A DNA stretch of 6,049 bases from JBBUAX01 sp964409535. Lineage in GTDB: Bacteria; Patescibacteriota; Minisyncoccia; UBA6257; 2-01-FULL-56-20. Position 1 is the stretch's first letter, and each line of letters starts with the position of its first letter. The stretch covers positions 1 to 6,049 of the forward strand of contig CAYPDQ010000024.1 of the NCBI GenBank assembly GCA_964409535.1, read 5' to 3'. A program made the position numbers and the translations under genes. The notes beneath the pieces are model-generated. The model ran no database searches and was not told where the DNA came from. It saw nothing but the letters and a program-made list of their open reading frames with translations. Shown here piece after piece: positions 1-5,950 of this stretch.

Positions 1-2
1 AT

Positions 3-1907
3 GATGGCAATTTGAAGGTTCAACTTAAAAATTCTCCGTTAAATATCGACCTCAATTCATACCCGTCAATCGATTTAAGTAAGGTGCCAAATGAGAAAAA
101 GCAGGAGGTCGCAAAAATACTTGAGACACTACAAAAGGGGCAGTACATATTCAATGTATATCAGGGAAAAGAGAGAACCAACTACGAACAACTCATTTCC
201 CTTGCCGCCGACATTATTGGCAATGAGGTGAACCCCGGCATAGGAAGCCGTGTTTTAGATACCTTAACAAGCGTGGTAGATGAAAGAGCGTATGGTGTTG
301 CCGATAAATTTAACACACTGAAGAATGTCGGCCTTATCGCTGGGATGGTGCAAGCAATGCAAAACAAGAAAGAAGAGGATGCTATCTTTTGGTACATAAG
401 CTATAGGGATGCGCACAGAAACGAGGGTGATGAAGGGGCGTGGAACAAAATAACTGGAATATACGAATCGGACGAATATAAACTTGCTGGCCAAGACATC
501 TTTAAGCAATTTGATAAAGATAAATTGCACCAAGCGGCGAACACCGCTTATGATGCGTACGAACTAGCCAGTGCCATCAATACTGATAGGACGGCGCAAG
601 ATAATCTAAAAAAGCAAATTATAAACGATCTTGAACAACAAGTACCGGAACAAAAACCGAGTTTTCTTGCAAACCTTTTGAGTACGGTGAGTGGTTTTGT
701 TAAAACAGCCGCCCAAAACGCCGCTCAGGTATTTACCAATATAACCAAGACACCCGCCGTTCCTACGGACACCAAAAATAATAATTCTCCGGCTTCTATC
801 GGCGAGGCAGTCCTCCGACTCATCGGCGGCACCGAGGCAACTGTTTCCTTGCCAACTCAATCGCAAGTGCAAACCCCGCAGACGCGGCTTAATCAGGATA
901 TAACGGCTTTTGTCATCGATCAGTACGGCAATCCAGTAAGCAACGCGTATTTCTGGATGGTTAGTGATCAAGGCAAGACATTTCCAGCCAACTACAAATT
1001 AAATACGAATATCAGCGGGCGTTTAGAATTCACCGCTGGAACAATGGGTGTCAGCGAGATTCCGGTCGGCCGTTACACACTACACCTTAGCAAAGACGGG
1101 TATGAGGACCCAAGACAAAGCATTCAGTTCTCTTTAGGGCAAACATCGCTCGGCAAGATAGTGATGAATAAATTGCAAAACGAACAAAGTTTGCCGACGA
1201 AGCCAAGGTCAACTGAACAGACGCAACAGCTGCCGGTTGTCCAAAAAGAAACCCAAAGCAAGACGGAAAATAAAGTGAGCGAAACACCGCCCTCGGCTGT
1301 TTCTCAAACACAAACCATGCCACAAACACCGCCGCCGACAGCGGCATCACCCGTTGCACCCGTGTCTGAACCGCAGCCAGCACACACATCTCCTGCGCAA
1401 ATAGTGAATCCCCAACTACTGAACACGCCCGTTTCTGCTCCGAAAGGAACAAGGATATTCATCGAGGGAACTTATTTCACGCCCAACGGCGGGATAACAG
1501 AATCTATTACAAAGCCGAGCGGTGAAACCTATATCTCCGCACGCTACCAAGCTGATAGCAATGGCAGGTATTCTAACAACTACGATAGCAATGTATTTTC
1601 TGCGTTCGGAACATACACTTTATATTGGGTTGATGACGCAACCGGCAAGAAAAGTAATACAGTAAGCGAGACAGTGCAGGCCGATAACGCCTCGCCGGTT
1701 CAAACTTCTAATTCAGAACTCTTACAATACAAGAACTTCGATTTAGTCGTTCACCAGATAAGAAAGACTGATGGGTTGGAAACTACAACGAGTTATCAGT
1801 ATAGAGACGGTAGGGGGCTATTGCTCGTAGACATCGAGTGGTTAATCAACGAAGCGAAACAGAGCGGCTGGAAATATGAGATTGTGCCGGTTCAGCCCGC
1901 CTCGTAA
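3..1907 (+). CDS. Large multidomain protein with two beta-sandwich (Ig/transthyretin-like) domains, 5' end probably outside the window
   Basis: I do not recognise the family as a whole. The frame is open to the left edge (Asp-Gly-Asn codons precede the first possible start, TTG at 12, which has no ribosome binding site), so the gene probably begins upstream. Numbering from that TTG: residues 1-240 are mostly helical and charged with no signal peptide or clear membrane segment. Residues about 295-387 look like a carboxypeptidase-regulatory/transthyretin-like domain (DQYGNPVSNAYF, then SGRLEF, PVGRYTLHLSKDGYED). Residues about 388-475 are a Pro/Thr/Gln/Ser-rich linker. Residues about 476-556 look like a second Ig-like sandwich (GTRIFIEGTYF, FGTYTLYWVDDATGKKS). 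Residues 565-631 form a short alpha/beta tail. Such domains are typical of extracytoplasmic or adhesive proteins, so a surface or secretion-apparatus role is possible. It looks more AT-rich than the genes to the right. Reality of the gene is high confidence; function is unknown. Confidence 0.85.
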   Translation, partial: DGNLKVQLKNSPLNIDLNSYPSIDLSKVPNEKKQEVAKILETLQKGQYIFNVYQGKERTNYEQLISLAADIIGNEVNPGIGSRVLDTLTSVVDERAYGVADKFNTLKNVGLIAGMVQAMQNKKEEDAIFWYISYRDAHRNEGDEGAWNKITGIYESDEYKLAGQDIFKQFDKDKLHQAANTAYDAYELASAINTDRTAQDNLKKQIINDLEQQVPEQKPSFLANLLSTVSGFVKTAAQNAAQVFTNITKTPAVPTDTKNNNSPASIGEAVLRLIGGTEATVSLPTQSQVQTPQTRLNQDITAFVIDQYGNPVSNAYFWMVSDQGKTFPANYKLNTNISGRLEFTAGTMGVSEIPVGRYTLHLSKDGYEDPRQSIQFSLGQTSLGKIVMNKLQNEQSLPTKPRSTEQTQQLPVVQKETQSKTENKVSETPPSAVSQTQTMPQTPPPTAASPVAPVSEPQPAHTSPAQIVNPQLLNTPVSAPKGTRIFIEGTYFTPNGGITESITKPSGETYISARYQADSNGRYSNNYDSNVFSAFGTYTLYWVDDATGKKSNTVSETVQADNASPVQTSNSELLQYKNFDLVVHQIRKTDGLETTTSYQYRDGRGLLLVDIEWLINEAKQSGWKYEIVPVQPAS

Positions 1908-1952
1908 TATCCGCAAACCACCGCCAAAGCCATATCGAAACCAGTCGGAATA

Positions 1953-1970
1953 ATGTTGCTTTAACAACAT
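1953..1970 (+). promoter_or_regulatory. Small hairpin covering the start codon of the two-helix membrane gene
   Basis: ATGTTG (1953-1958) and CAACAT (1965-1970) are perfect inverted repeats around a 6-nt loop, and the ATG start codon at 1969-1971 lies in the 3' arm. With no Shine-Dalgarno sequence nearby, the hairpin could limit initiation unless upstream translation or a helicase opens it. The 6-bp AT-rich stem is weak and may be chance. Confidence 0.35.
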
Positions 1971-2217
1971 GAGCAAAACAACGAGAATCGTTTTCTGGAT
2001 ACTCCTCGTAATTTTCTTCCTCCTCGGCGTTCTCTTTATCTTCGCCACCTACGCGCCGTCGTTGCTCGGTATGTTGCCGACAACCGACCCGAAAGGCGCG
2101 TTGCAAGCCACTCTGGGTTTTAACTTTCTGTGGCTTTTCTTCGCGGCGGCCCTGATACTTGACAGCCGAGGAAAGAGAAAACGGGCGCAAAAAGTTGCGA
2201 GTGTAAAAAATCCATGA
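1969..2217 (+). CDS. Small two-helix membrane protein of unknown function
   Basis: 82 residues, unrecognised family. A hydrophobic helix spans about residues 7-28 (IVFWILLVIFFLLGVLFIF) and a second about 49-64 (LGFNFLWLFFAAALIL), joined by a loop of about 20 residues containing LLGMLPTTDPKGAL. The tail is strongly basic (RGKRKRAQK), so by the positive-inside rule both ends should be cytoplasmic. It starts 61 bp after the upstream gene, and an in-frame stop at 1951-1953 leaves ATG 1969 as the only start. There is no Shine-Dalgarno sequence, and the ATG lies in the 3' arm of a small hairpin. Its stop overlaps the next start (ATGA), implying co-transcription and coupled translation. Size and two-helix layout are reminiscent of VirB2/TrbC-like subunits of type IV systems, but there is no cleavable signal or sequence motif to support that name. 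Confidence 0.75.
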   Translation: MSKTTRIVFWILLVIFFLLGVLFIFATYAPSLLGMLPTTDPKGALQATLGFNFLWLFFAAALILDSRGKRKRAQKVASVKNP

Positions 2218-2660
2218 ACGACCAAAAACCTAAATTCTACAAACGCTGGTGGTTTCTCTTGCTTGCTGGAGCCGTGGGCGGTTTAGTTCTGGCGATTGCG
2301 GTCGTCTTCTTTCTCGCGTTCCCGCAATATGTCTCTCCGTTTTATTGGGTGAAGCAGGCGACCAATCAAAGCAGCTTGAATGTAGTTTCCGCTCCGGTGG
2401 TATCAATCTTCCAGTGTTCTGCTAGTCCCGCTTCGCTTACGCTTCCGCGTCCCGCCTACGATCCGTCCAACAACGCCCCCGTCGTTTCGGTGAAGCTCAA
2501 GAACTTGGACGACAAGCCGCACGCGATAGGCGCGACCGGCGTCGTCGGTTCGATCACTCTGCCTGCGCGCGGCACCCAAAGCATCTTGGTTTCGGGCAAT
2601 ATGGGCGGCACGCTCTTGTCATTCCGCGAACGCAGTAGAGTTAAACTTTCTTCTCTCTAA
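2214..2660 (+). CDS. Single-pass membrane-anchored protein with predicted beta-rich outer domain
   Basis: 148 residues, unrecognised family. A basic N-terminus (KPKFYKRWW) precedes one strong membrane helix at about residues 13-37, fitting an N-in signal anchor. The remainder (about 55-148) is Ser/Pro/Val-rich with alternating hydrophobic residues (PVVSVKLKNLDD, GSITLPARGTQSILVSG), consistent with a small beta-sandwich outside the membrane; there is one cysteine (C68). Its ATG overlaps the stop of the previous small membrane gene by 4 bp, so translation is probably coupled; no separate ribosome binding site is visible. The last 20 bp overlap tail-to-tail with the convergent ATPase gene, and the final residues (SRVKLSSL) come from that shared DNA, so the C-terminus may be a later extension. 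Possibly an envelope component working with its neighbour; this is inference. Confidence 0.72.
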   Translation: MNDQKPKFYKRWWFLLLAGAVGGLVLAIAVVFFLAFPQYVSPFYWVKQATNQSSLNVVSAPVVSIFQCSASPASLTLPRPAYDPSNNAPVVSVKLKNLDDKPHAIGATGVVGSITLPARGTQSILVSGNMGGTLLSFRERSRVKLSSL

Positions 2661-4011
2661 AACTCTCCGGCATGTCTGCTTTGAGGAGAGTTTCGCGCCT
2701 GCGGCGGTATTCTTCCTCCACCTCCTTTTGTTTCCGCAGATGGCGGCTGCCTATTTGTTTCAGTGTCTCCGCCGGGGCTTCGCTTTCTTCAACGTCCGCC
2801 GTGCGGACAATCACGATGCCGCCCTCAATCTTGTTCTTGATGAGACAGACCCTCTGCGGCAGTCCCTGCAATTCCTGTATGTATGCCTCCCAGCCGGGCG
2901 GCTCGGCGTAAAGTCCGGCGAAAGATTCTTTGGCGAGAAGTTCGGCGTCCAGCCGCGAGATGCGGAAATACGCCTGCAGGCCGCAGTTTCCCAAAATAGA
3001 AGCCCGCAATTTGTCCGGCAGCTGGCCCAGATTCTGATGGGCGAGCGTCAAGGATAATTTGTATTTCCTCGCTTCGGCCAGAATATCCAAAAAACTCTCG
3101 GTGGCGAAGTTTTGGAACTCGTCTATGTACAAATAAAAGGGCTTCCGTTCGCTCTCTTTGATGTCCGTCCGGGAAAACGCGGCCATCTGTATCTTGGACA
3201 AAAGGAGCGAGCCCAGCAGATCACCGCTCCCTTTCAATCTGCCTTTGTCCAGCTTCACGAGCAGAATTTTCCCGCTATCCAGTATCTCCCGCAGATTGAA
3301 GGAGCTTTTAGGCGAAAGGAATATCCGCCGCACACGTTCGTCGGACAAAAAGGCATTCACCTTGTTTAAGGTGGATTCCGTCCATTCGTTTTTCACGGAT
3401 TTGCTCCACGAATCGAACTTGCGGAAAAACTCGCGGCAGGTTTCATTTTGTATCTTCGTCGTGAGTTTTGCCCGCACCGCCTCGTCGGTTAGCAATAACG
3501 GCAATTCGGCGAGGGTGAGGTTGTTTTCAATTAGGGCTATCAGGGTGTTTCTCAAAATATCCTCCATTCTCGCGCCCCACGCATCGTGCCAGATTTTCTT
3601 GAAGACGAGCACCAGTTCGGCGGCCTGCTCTGCCGGTGAGACGCCGTTCAGCCGTTCCAGCGGATTGAAGCAGGCGGTTCGCTCGGCATCCGTCGGGTCA
3701 ATAAGCACGACGCGCTCGCCCAAATCTTCCGAGTTGAGGGCGAGATAATTTTTCACGCTCTCCACCAAATCGCCCTGCGGGTCTATCACTCCGAAACCCG
3801 CGCCGTTGTCCGCGTCCTGCCGGATGAGATATTCCAAGAATTTTGTTTTGCCCGTGCCCGTGCCGCCGATCACGTAAAAGTGGGCGGCGCGATCTTTCTG
3901 CGAAATGCCTTTTAATTGGAAGAGGCCGCCCTTAATATCCTCGCCCCAAGCGTAGCCCAAGGCGAGTTCGTCCTTATTCGGCTGGCGATGATAAATACGC
4001 GGTTCATCCAT
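2641..4011 (-). CDS. VirD4/TraD/TraG-like type IV coupling ATPase, soluble form
   Basis: 456 residues; a P-loop ATPase of the VirD4/TraG/HerA-FtsK group, which bring DNA or protein substrates to type IV secretion or conjugation channels. Visible motifs: Walker A GGTGTGKT at 49-56 (Lys55), a DPQGD motif at 77-81 matching the DPKG-type motif of coupling proteins, Walker B YLYIDEFQNF at 293-302 (Asp297, Glu298), and the downstream EARKYKLSLTLAHQNLGQL stretch at 313-331, characteristic of the TraM-recognition/TraG C-terminal region. An all-alpha-like insertion occupies about 120-230, and residues 410-456 are charged and probably coiled. Family members usually carry N-terminal membrane helices; none is present here and the P-loop begins only about 48 residues in, so the anchor must be supplied elsewhere, possibly by the gene ending 3 bp upstream. 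ATG 4011 is chosen because it directly follows that gene; no Shine-Dalgarno sequence is seen. An FtsK/HerA-like DNA translocase outside a type IV system is the main alternative. Confidence 0.93.
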   Translation of the reverse strand: MDEPRIYHRQPNKDELALGYAWGEDIKGGLFQLKGISQKDRAAHFYVIGGTGTGKTKFLEYLIRQDADNGAGFGVIDPQGDLVESVKNYLALNSEDLGERVVLIDPTDAERTACFNPLERLNGVSPAEQAAELVLVFKKIWHDAWGARMEDILRNTLIALIENNLTLAELPLLLTDEAVRAKLTTKIQNETCREFFRKFDSWSKSVKNEWTESTLNKVNAFLSDERVRRIFLSPKSSFNLREILDSGKILLVKLDKGRLKGSGDLLGSLLLSKIQMAAFSRTDIKESERKPFYLYIDEFQNFATESFLDILAEARKYKLSLTLAHQNLGQLPDKLRASILGNCGLQAYFRISRLDAELLAKESFAGLYAEPPGWEAYIQELQGLPQRVCLIKNKIEGGIVIVRTADVEESEAPAETLKQIGSRHLRKQKEVEEEYRRRRETLLKADMPESFREKKV

Positions 4012-4014
4012 AAA

Positions 4015-4728
4015 TTAAGAGATGTTCAGAAATCCCCTCGTTTTGGTGTCCACTTTGGAAAAATCCTGATTCAAGGAGTTCATCAGTTCTTCGGTCGCCT
4101 TTGTTACGGCGTGGTGAACGGTCGTGCCGTAGGCGGTGAGTTCTTCGAGGTCAAACATGTTCATCAGTTCCGGTATGGTGAGGCCCCGCGTGCCGTAAAA
4201 GATTTTGGCGACCAAGACGAGCGGAAAAGCGAGCAATCCCAGAAAGGGGTGCAGCGTCGCCATTTGCAGCATCCGCGTGAGCCAGTTTTCGCGGAGCATC
4301 AGATACCATGAGACGCTTAATTGCTTCCCGTAGTCCATCGTGCTTACGAAAACGTGGTAGCCGCGCAGCCGCCGGTTCTCGACGACCAGCTGCTTCCGCG
4401 ATTCGGCGAACATGCCGGATAAAGACACTTTGCGGCGTTCCACTTTCAAATTCGGAGTTTCAAGGTCTTTCAGGGTTTGGATAACGTGCTTCACGAGCGT
4501 TTCTTCCTTGCCCTGCGCTCCGGCGATAAGAACCGACCAGTCGTTTACTATCCGCCACTTTCTGTCTATTTTGGTTTTGCGCAGGCGTCCTTCCGCTTCC
4601 TGCGGCGCGGCGGAAACCCCGCCCTCTGCGTTTCCGTTTTCCGTTTCTCCGCTTTCCTGCTTATTTTTCCAAAACTTGTAGCCGACGAAGGCGATAATCG
4701 CGATAACGATAAACGTCCATATATCCAT
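4015..4728 (-). CDS. Membrane-anchored protein of unknown family next to the coupling ATPase
   Basis: 237 residues from ATG 4728; an in-frame GTG at 4749 would add seven residues (MAAKIKS) but lies inside a hairpin, so the ATG is preferred. Neither has a Shine-Dalgarno sequence. Residues about 3-20 (IWTFIVIAIIAFVGYKFW) form a membrane anchor, followed by a low-complexity Glu/Gly/Asn linker (about 22-50). A folded domain includes WSVLIAGAQGKEETLVKHVIQ, YHVFVSTMDYGKQLSVSWYL and a second hydrophobic stretch at about 156-178 (HPFLGLLAFPLVLVAKIFYG), which may be a second membrane helix or a re-entrant segment. A helical C-terminus follows (TKATEELMNSLNQDFSKV). I recognise no family and no catalytic motif. 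It sits 3 bp upstream of the coupling ATPase and 64 bp downstream of the replication-relaxation gene, so the three are probably one transcript. A role anchoring the ATPase to the membrane is inferred only from position and topology. Confidence 0.85.
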   Translation of the reverse strand: MDIWTFIVIAIIAFVGYKFWKNKQESGETENGNAEGGVSAAPQEAEGRLRKTKIDRKWRIVNDWSVLIAGAQGKEETLVKHVIQTLKDLETPNLKVERRKVSLSGMFAESRKQLVVENRRLRGYHVFVSTMDYGKQLSVSWYLMLRENWLTRMLQMATLHPFLGLLAFPLVLVAKIFYGTRGLTIPELMNMFDLEELTAYGTTVHHAVTKATEELMNSLNQDFSKVDTKTRGFLNIS

Positions 4729-4741
4729 AGATTTTATTTTT

Positions 4742-4757
4742 GCCGCCACGAGGCGGC
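4742..4757 (-). promoter_or_regulatory. GC hairpin in the leader of the unknown membrane gene
   Basis: GCCGCC (4742-4747) and GGCGGC (4752-4757) pair across a 4-nt loop, 13 bp before ATG 4728 on the leftward strand. On that strand it is followed by an A-rich, not T-rich, run, so it is not an intrinsic terminator for the upstream gene. It engulfs the alternative GTG start at 4747-4749, which argues for the ATG. It may influence the translation level or transcript stability of the downstream pair. Confidence 0.4.
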
Positions 4758-4792
4758 GCTGTTAAAGAATTGATTTATTGAGTTTTCGACTT

Positions 4793-5638
4793 TTATTCCA
4801 GCAAGTGGTGTCGGGTTTCGTCCTTCGGCGAAAGCCAGACGGGGGACAAAACCGCTTCCGGCTTCTTCAAAGAAAAAGCAGTTTCGGGTGCGAATAGATA
4901 CATCGCGCTCCCTTCTTTCCTCGTGTCCGCCTCTTTGGTTGTTTTGCGCAGGTTCTCGCTCCGGTTTTCAGAGGGCGCGATGGTGAGCACCCGAAACCTC
5001 GTGATGCCCAGATTCCTTTCGCACCGCTTCTCCCGCCACCACCGCCAGTATATCTTCATTTTATCCAAAAACCTTTCCCGCGTCATCGTCCCGCGATCCG
5101 CTTCCAAGAAAAAGTTGAGTTTGTCGCCTTTGTGCTCAATCGCGAAAAAGGCGTCGGGGACGAGTTCGGTTGCCTCGCCGCGCGCAGCGAGCATCTTTTT
5201 CAGTTCCCGTCCCTGCGCCCACCTTGCAAGCTCCGGCTTGTCGGGATACTTCTTCAAAGCCAGAGACAAAATACTGCGGAAGCGGGAAATCATCATCGCG
5301 TGGGCGAGATAGGGAAAGGTTGCCTCTTTCCTTCCGGCGGGCTCTCTCCGCGCAAGGAGCTCCGCTCCTTTTTTGCCGAGGGAGTAGACGAGAAACCCCG
5401 CCGGTTTCCCGAAGAGCTTTTGGGACGCCGGCCGCTCCACATAGCCCAGATGGTACATATAGCGCAATCTTCGCTGAAGGTTGCGCATCCCGCCGGGGTG
5501 GAGGGCCAGAATCTGCGCGGTGTCCAAAAAGCGATACTCCCCCAGATCGCGGAGGAGCTCGACGTCGCGGGGCTGGATGCGGAGCCGTCCGGGCGGCTCC
5601 GCGCTCCGCACGAACTTTTTGAGCCGGTGCGAGGCCAT
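4793..5638 (-). CDS. Replication-relaxation family protein (winged helix plus nuclease-like domain)
   Basis: 281 residues from ATG 5638; an in-frame TTG at 5647 adds three residues, and a GGAAG overlapping it could serve, closely spaced, as the ribosome binding site for the ATG. The pattern matches the Replic_Relax family found on plasmids and mobile elements. An N-terminal winged helix lies at about 23-97: LQPRD-type entry, helix LDTAQILALHPGG, recognition helix LQRRLRYMYHLGYVER, and wing FLVYSLGKKGAELL. A C-terminal region carries VPDAFFAIEHKGDKLNFFLEADRGT (P161-D162, E179, D181), then RERFLDKMKIYWRWW. The PD...E-x-D arrangement recalls the PD-(D/E)XK nuclease fold, and the EADRGT box is the family's most recognisable signature. 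Family members are thought to act on DNA in plasmid replication or mobilisation; activity here is unproven. It is the first gene of the leftward block and contains several perfect GC-rich inverted repeats in its coding sequence. Confidence 0.85.
   Translation of the reverse strand: MASHRLKKFVRSAEPPGRLRIQPRDVELLRDLGEYRFLDTAQILALHPGGMRNLQRRLRYMYHLGYVERPASQKLFGKPAGFLVYSLGKKGAELLARREPAGRKEATFPYLAHAMMISRFRSILSLALKKYPDKPELARWAQGRELKKMLAARGEATELVPDAFFAIEHKGDKLNFFLEADRGTMTRERFLDKMKIYWRWWREKRCERNLGITRFRVLTIAPSENRSENLRKTTKEADTRKEGSAMYLFAPETAFSLKKPEAVLSPVWLSPKDETRHHLLE
5354..5374 (+). repeat. Terminator-like hairpin with T-run inside the replication-relaxation gene (antisense direction)
   Basis: AAGGAGC (5354-5360) and GCTCCTT (5364-5370) form a perfect 7-bp stem with a TCC loop, continuing into TTTT. 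On the + strand this has the form of a rho-independent terminator, although it lies inside a leftward coding sequence (KKGAELLA). It could stop antisense transcripts, or it may be one of the short-loop palindromes found elsewhere in this part of the window. Confidence 0.4.
5579..5602. repeat. 9-bp perfect inverted repeat inside the replication-relaxation gene
   Basis: GCGGAGCCG (5579-5587) and CGGCTCCGC (5594-5602) pair perfectly across a 6-nt loop, encoding AEPPGRLR near the N-terminus of the protein. In the mRNA this would be a stable hairpin about 35 nt past the start codon, close enough to affect early translation. It lies just before the winged helix, where an inserted palindrome could be tolerated. 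Confidence 0.5.
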
Positions 5639-5724
5639 ATCTTCCAAGAATATCCGATTTTCCGCCCTTTTTACAGCCGCCCGGCGTTTTTCCCCGACCC
5701 CAGCGCGCGCAACAAGGTCAGACG

Positions 5725-5740
5725 AAGGGCTAACGCCCTT
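5725..5740. repeat. Short-loop GC hairpin upstream of the replication-relaxation gene
   Basis: AAGGGC (5725-5730) and GCCCTT (5735-5740) pair across TAAC, extendable by one G-U pair. No T-run follows on either strand, so this is not a normal terminator. It lies in the probable leader, about 90 bp before the start codon. Confidence 0.5.
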
Positions 5741-5748
5741 TCCGCAGA

Positions 5749-5850
5749 CAGCCCCGCGTATGAGGCGAGCCGAGCCCCGAAGTCCCGCAGAGCGGGACGA
5801 GGGGCGAAGGCGAAGCCTCCGCCCCCGAATACGGGGTATTGTCGGGGCTG
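5749..5850 (-). ncRNA. Candidate branched RNA (or single-stranded DNA) structure in the leader of the leftward operon
   Basis: An outer 8-bp stem (CAGCCCCG 5749-5756 with CGGGGCTG 5843-5850) encloses three nested hairpins. The first is a long one, GCCCC 5774-5778 with GGGGC 5801-5805 plus GTCCCGC 5782-5788 with GCGGGAC 5792-5798. The second is AGGC 5808-5811 with GCCT 5815-5818 around GAA. The third is CCCCG 5823-5827 with CGGGG 5832-5836 around AATA. AGCCCCGA at 5773-5780 can alternatively pair with 5842-5849, giving two mutually exclusive folds. I recognise no known riboswitch. It lies about 110 bp ahead of the replication-relaxation start and could be a cis-regulatory leader, a small RNA, or a folded single-stranded DNA origin. 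The strand is assigned only by the downstream operon. Confidence 0.35.
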
Positions 5851-5901
5851 GGATTTTCCGAGAAAGCGCGATGGAATGAGGGCGGAACGGAGGCGAGGGT
5901 G

Positions 5902-5934
5902 GTTATTCTAGAATAACTAGGTCAATAACTAGGT
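5902..5934. promoter_or_regulatory. AT-rich palindrome with tandem repeats: candidate operator, iteron or recombination site
   Basis: GTTATTCTAGAATAAC (5902-5917) is a perfect 16-bp palindrome. Its right half overlaps the first of two identical 11-bp direct repeats, AATAACTAGGT at 5912-5922 and 5924-5934, giving a 12-bp period, about one DNA helical turn. AATAAC thus occurs once inverted and twice direct within 33 bp, a layout typical of binding sites for a dimeric or cooperative DNA-binding protein. I could not place a convincing -35/-10 pair on either strand, although TAGAAT inside the palindrome is close to a -10 hexamer. It lies in the intergenic region upstream of the leftward operon, next to GC-rich hairpins. 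Confidence 0.55.
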
Positions 5935-5950
5935 TCTGGGGTGGAAAAAG

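Noticed and set aside
4015..4749. GTG start at 4749 for the unknown membrane protein
   Set aside because: The GTG lies inside a GC hairpin with no ribosome binding site, and the ATG at 4728 gives a cleaner N-terminal signal anchor.
4742..4757. Intrinsic terminator after the replication-relaxation gene
   Set aside because: On the leftward strand the hairpin is followed by A-rich sequence; the T-run lies on the wrong side for either direction of transcription.
5683..5697. Weak terminator from GCC/GGC followed by T-run upstream of the replication-relaxation gene
   Set aside because: The stem is only three to four pairs with an unsuitable loop; too little to support a call.
5132..5911. Long open rightward frame antisense to the replication-relaxation gene
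   Set aside because: It is rich in Arg/Pro/Ala with no domain pattern and opposes a gene with a clear family signature; GC-rich DNA gives such open shadows.
5902..5934. CRISPR array or sigma-70 promoter
   Set aside because: The repeats are only 11 bp with a 1-bp gap, so there are no spacers; no -35 hexamer sits 16-18 bp from the TAGAAT or TATTCT hexamers.
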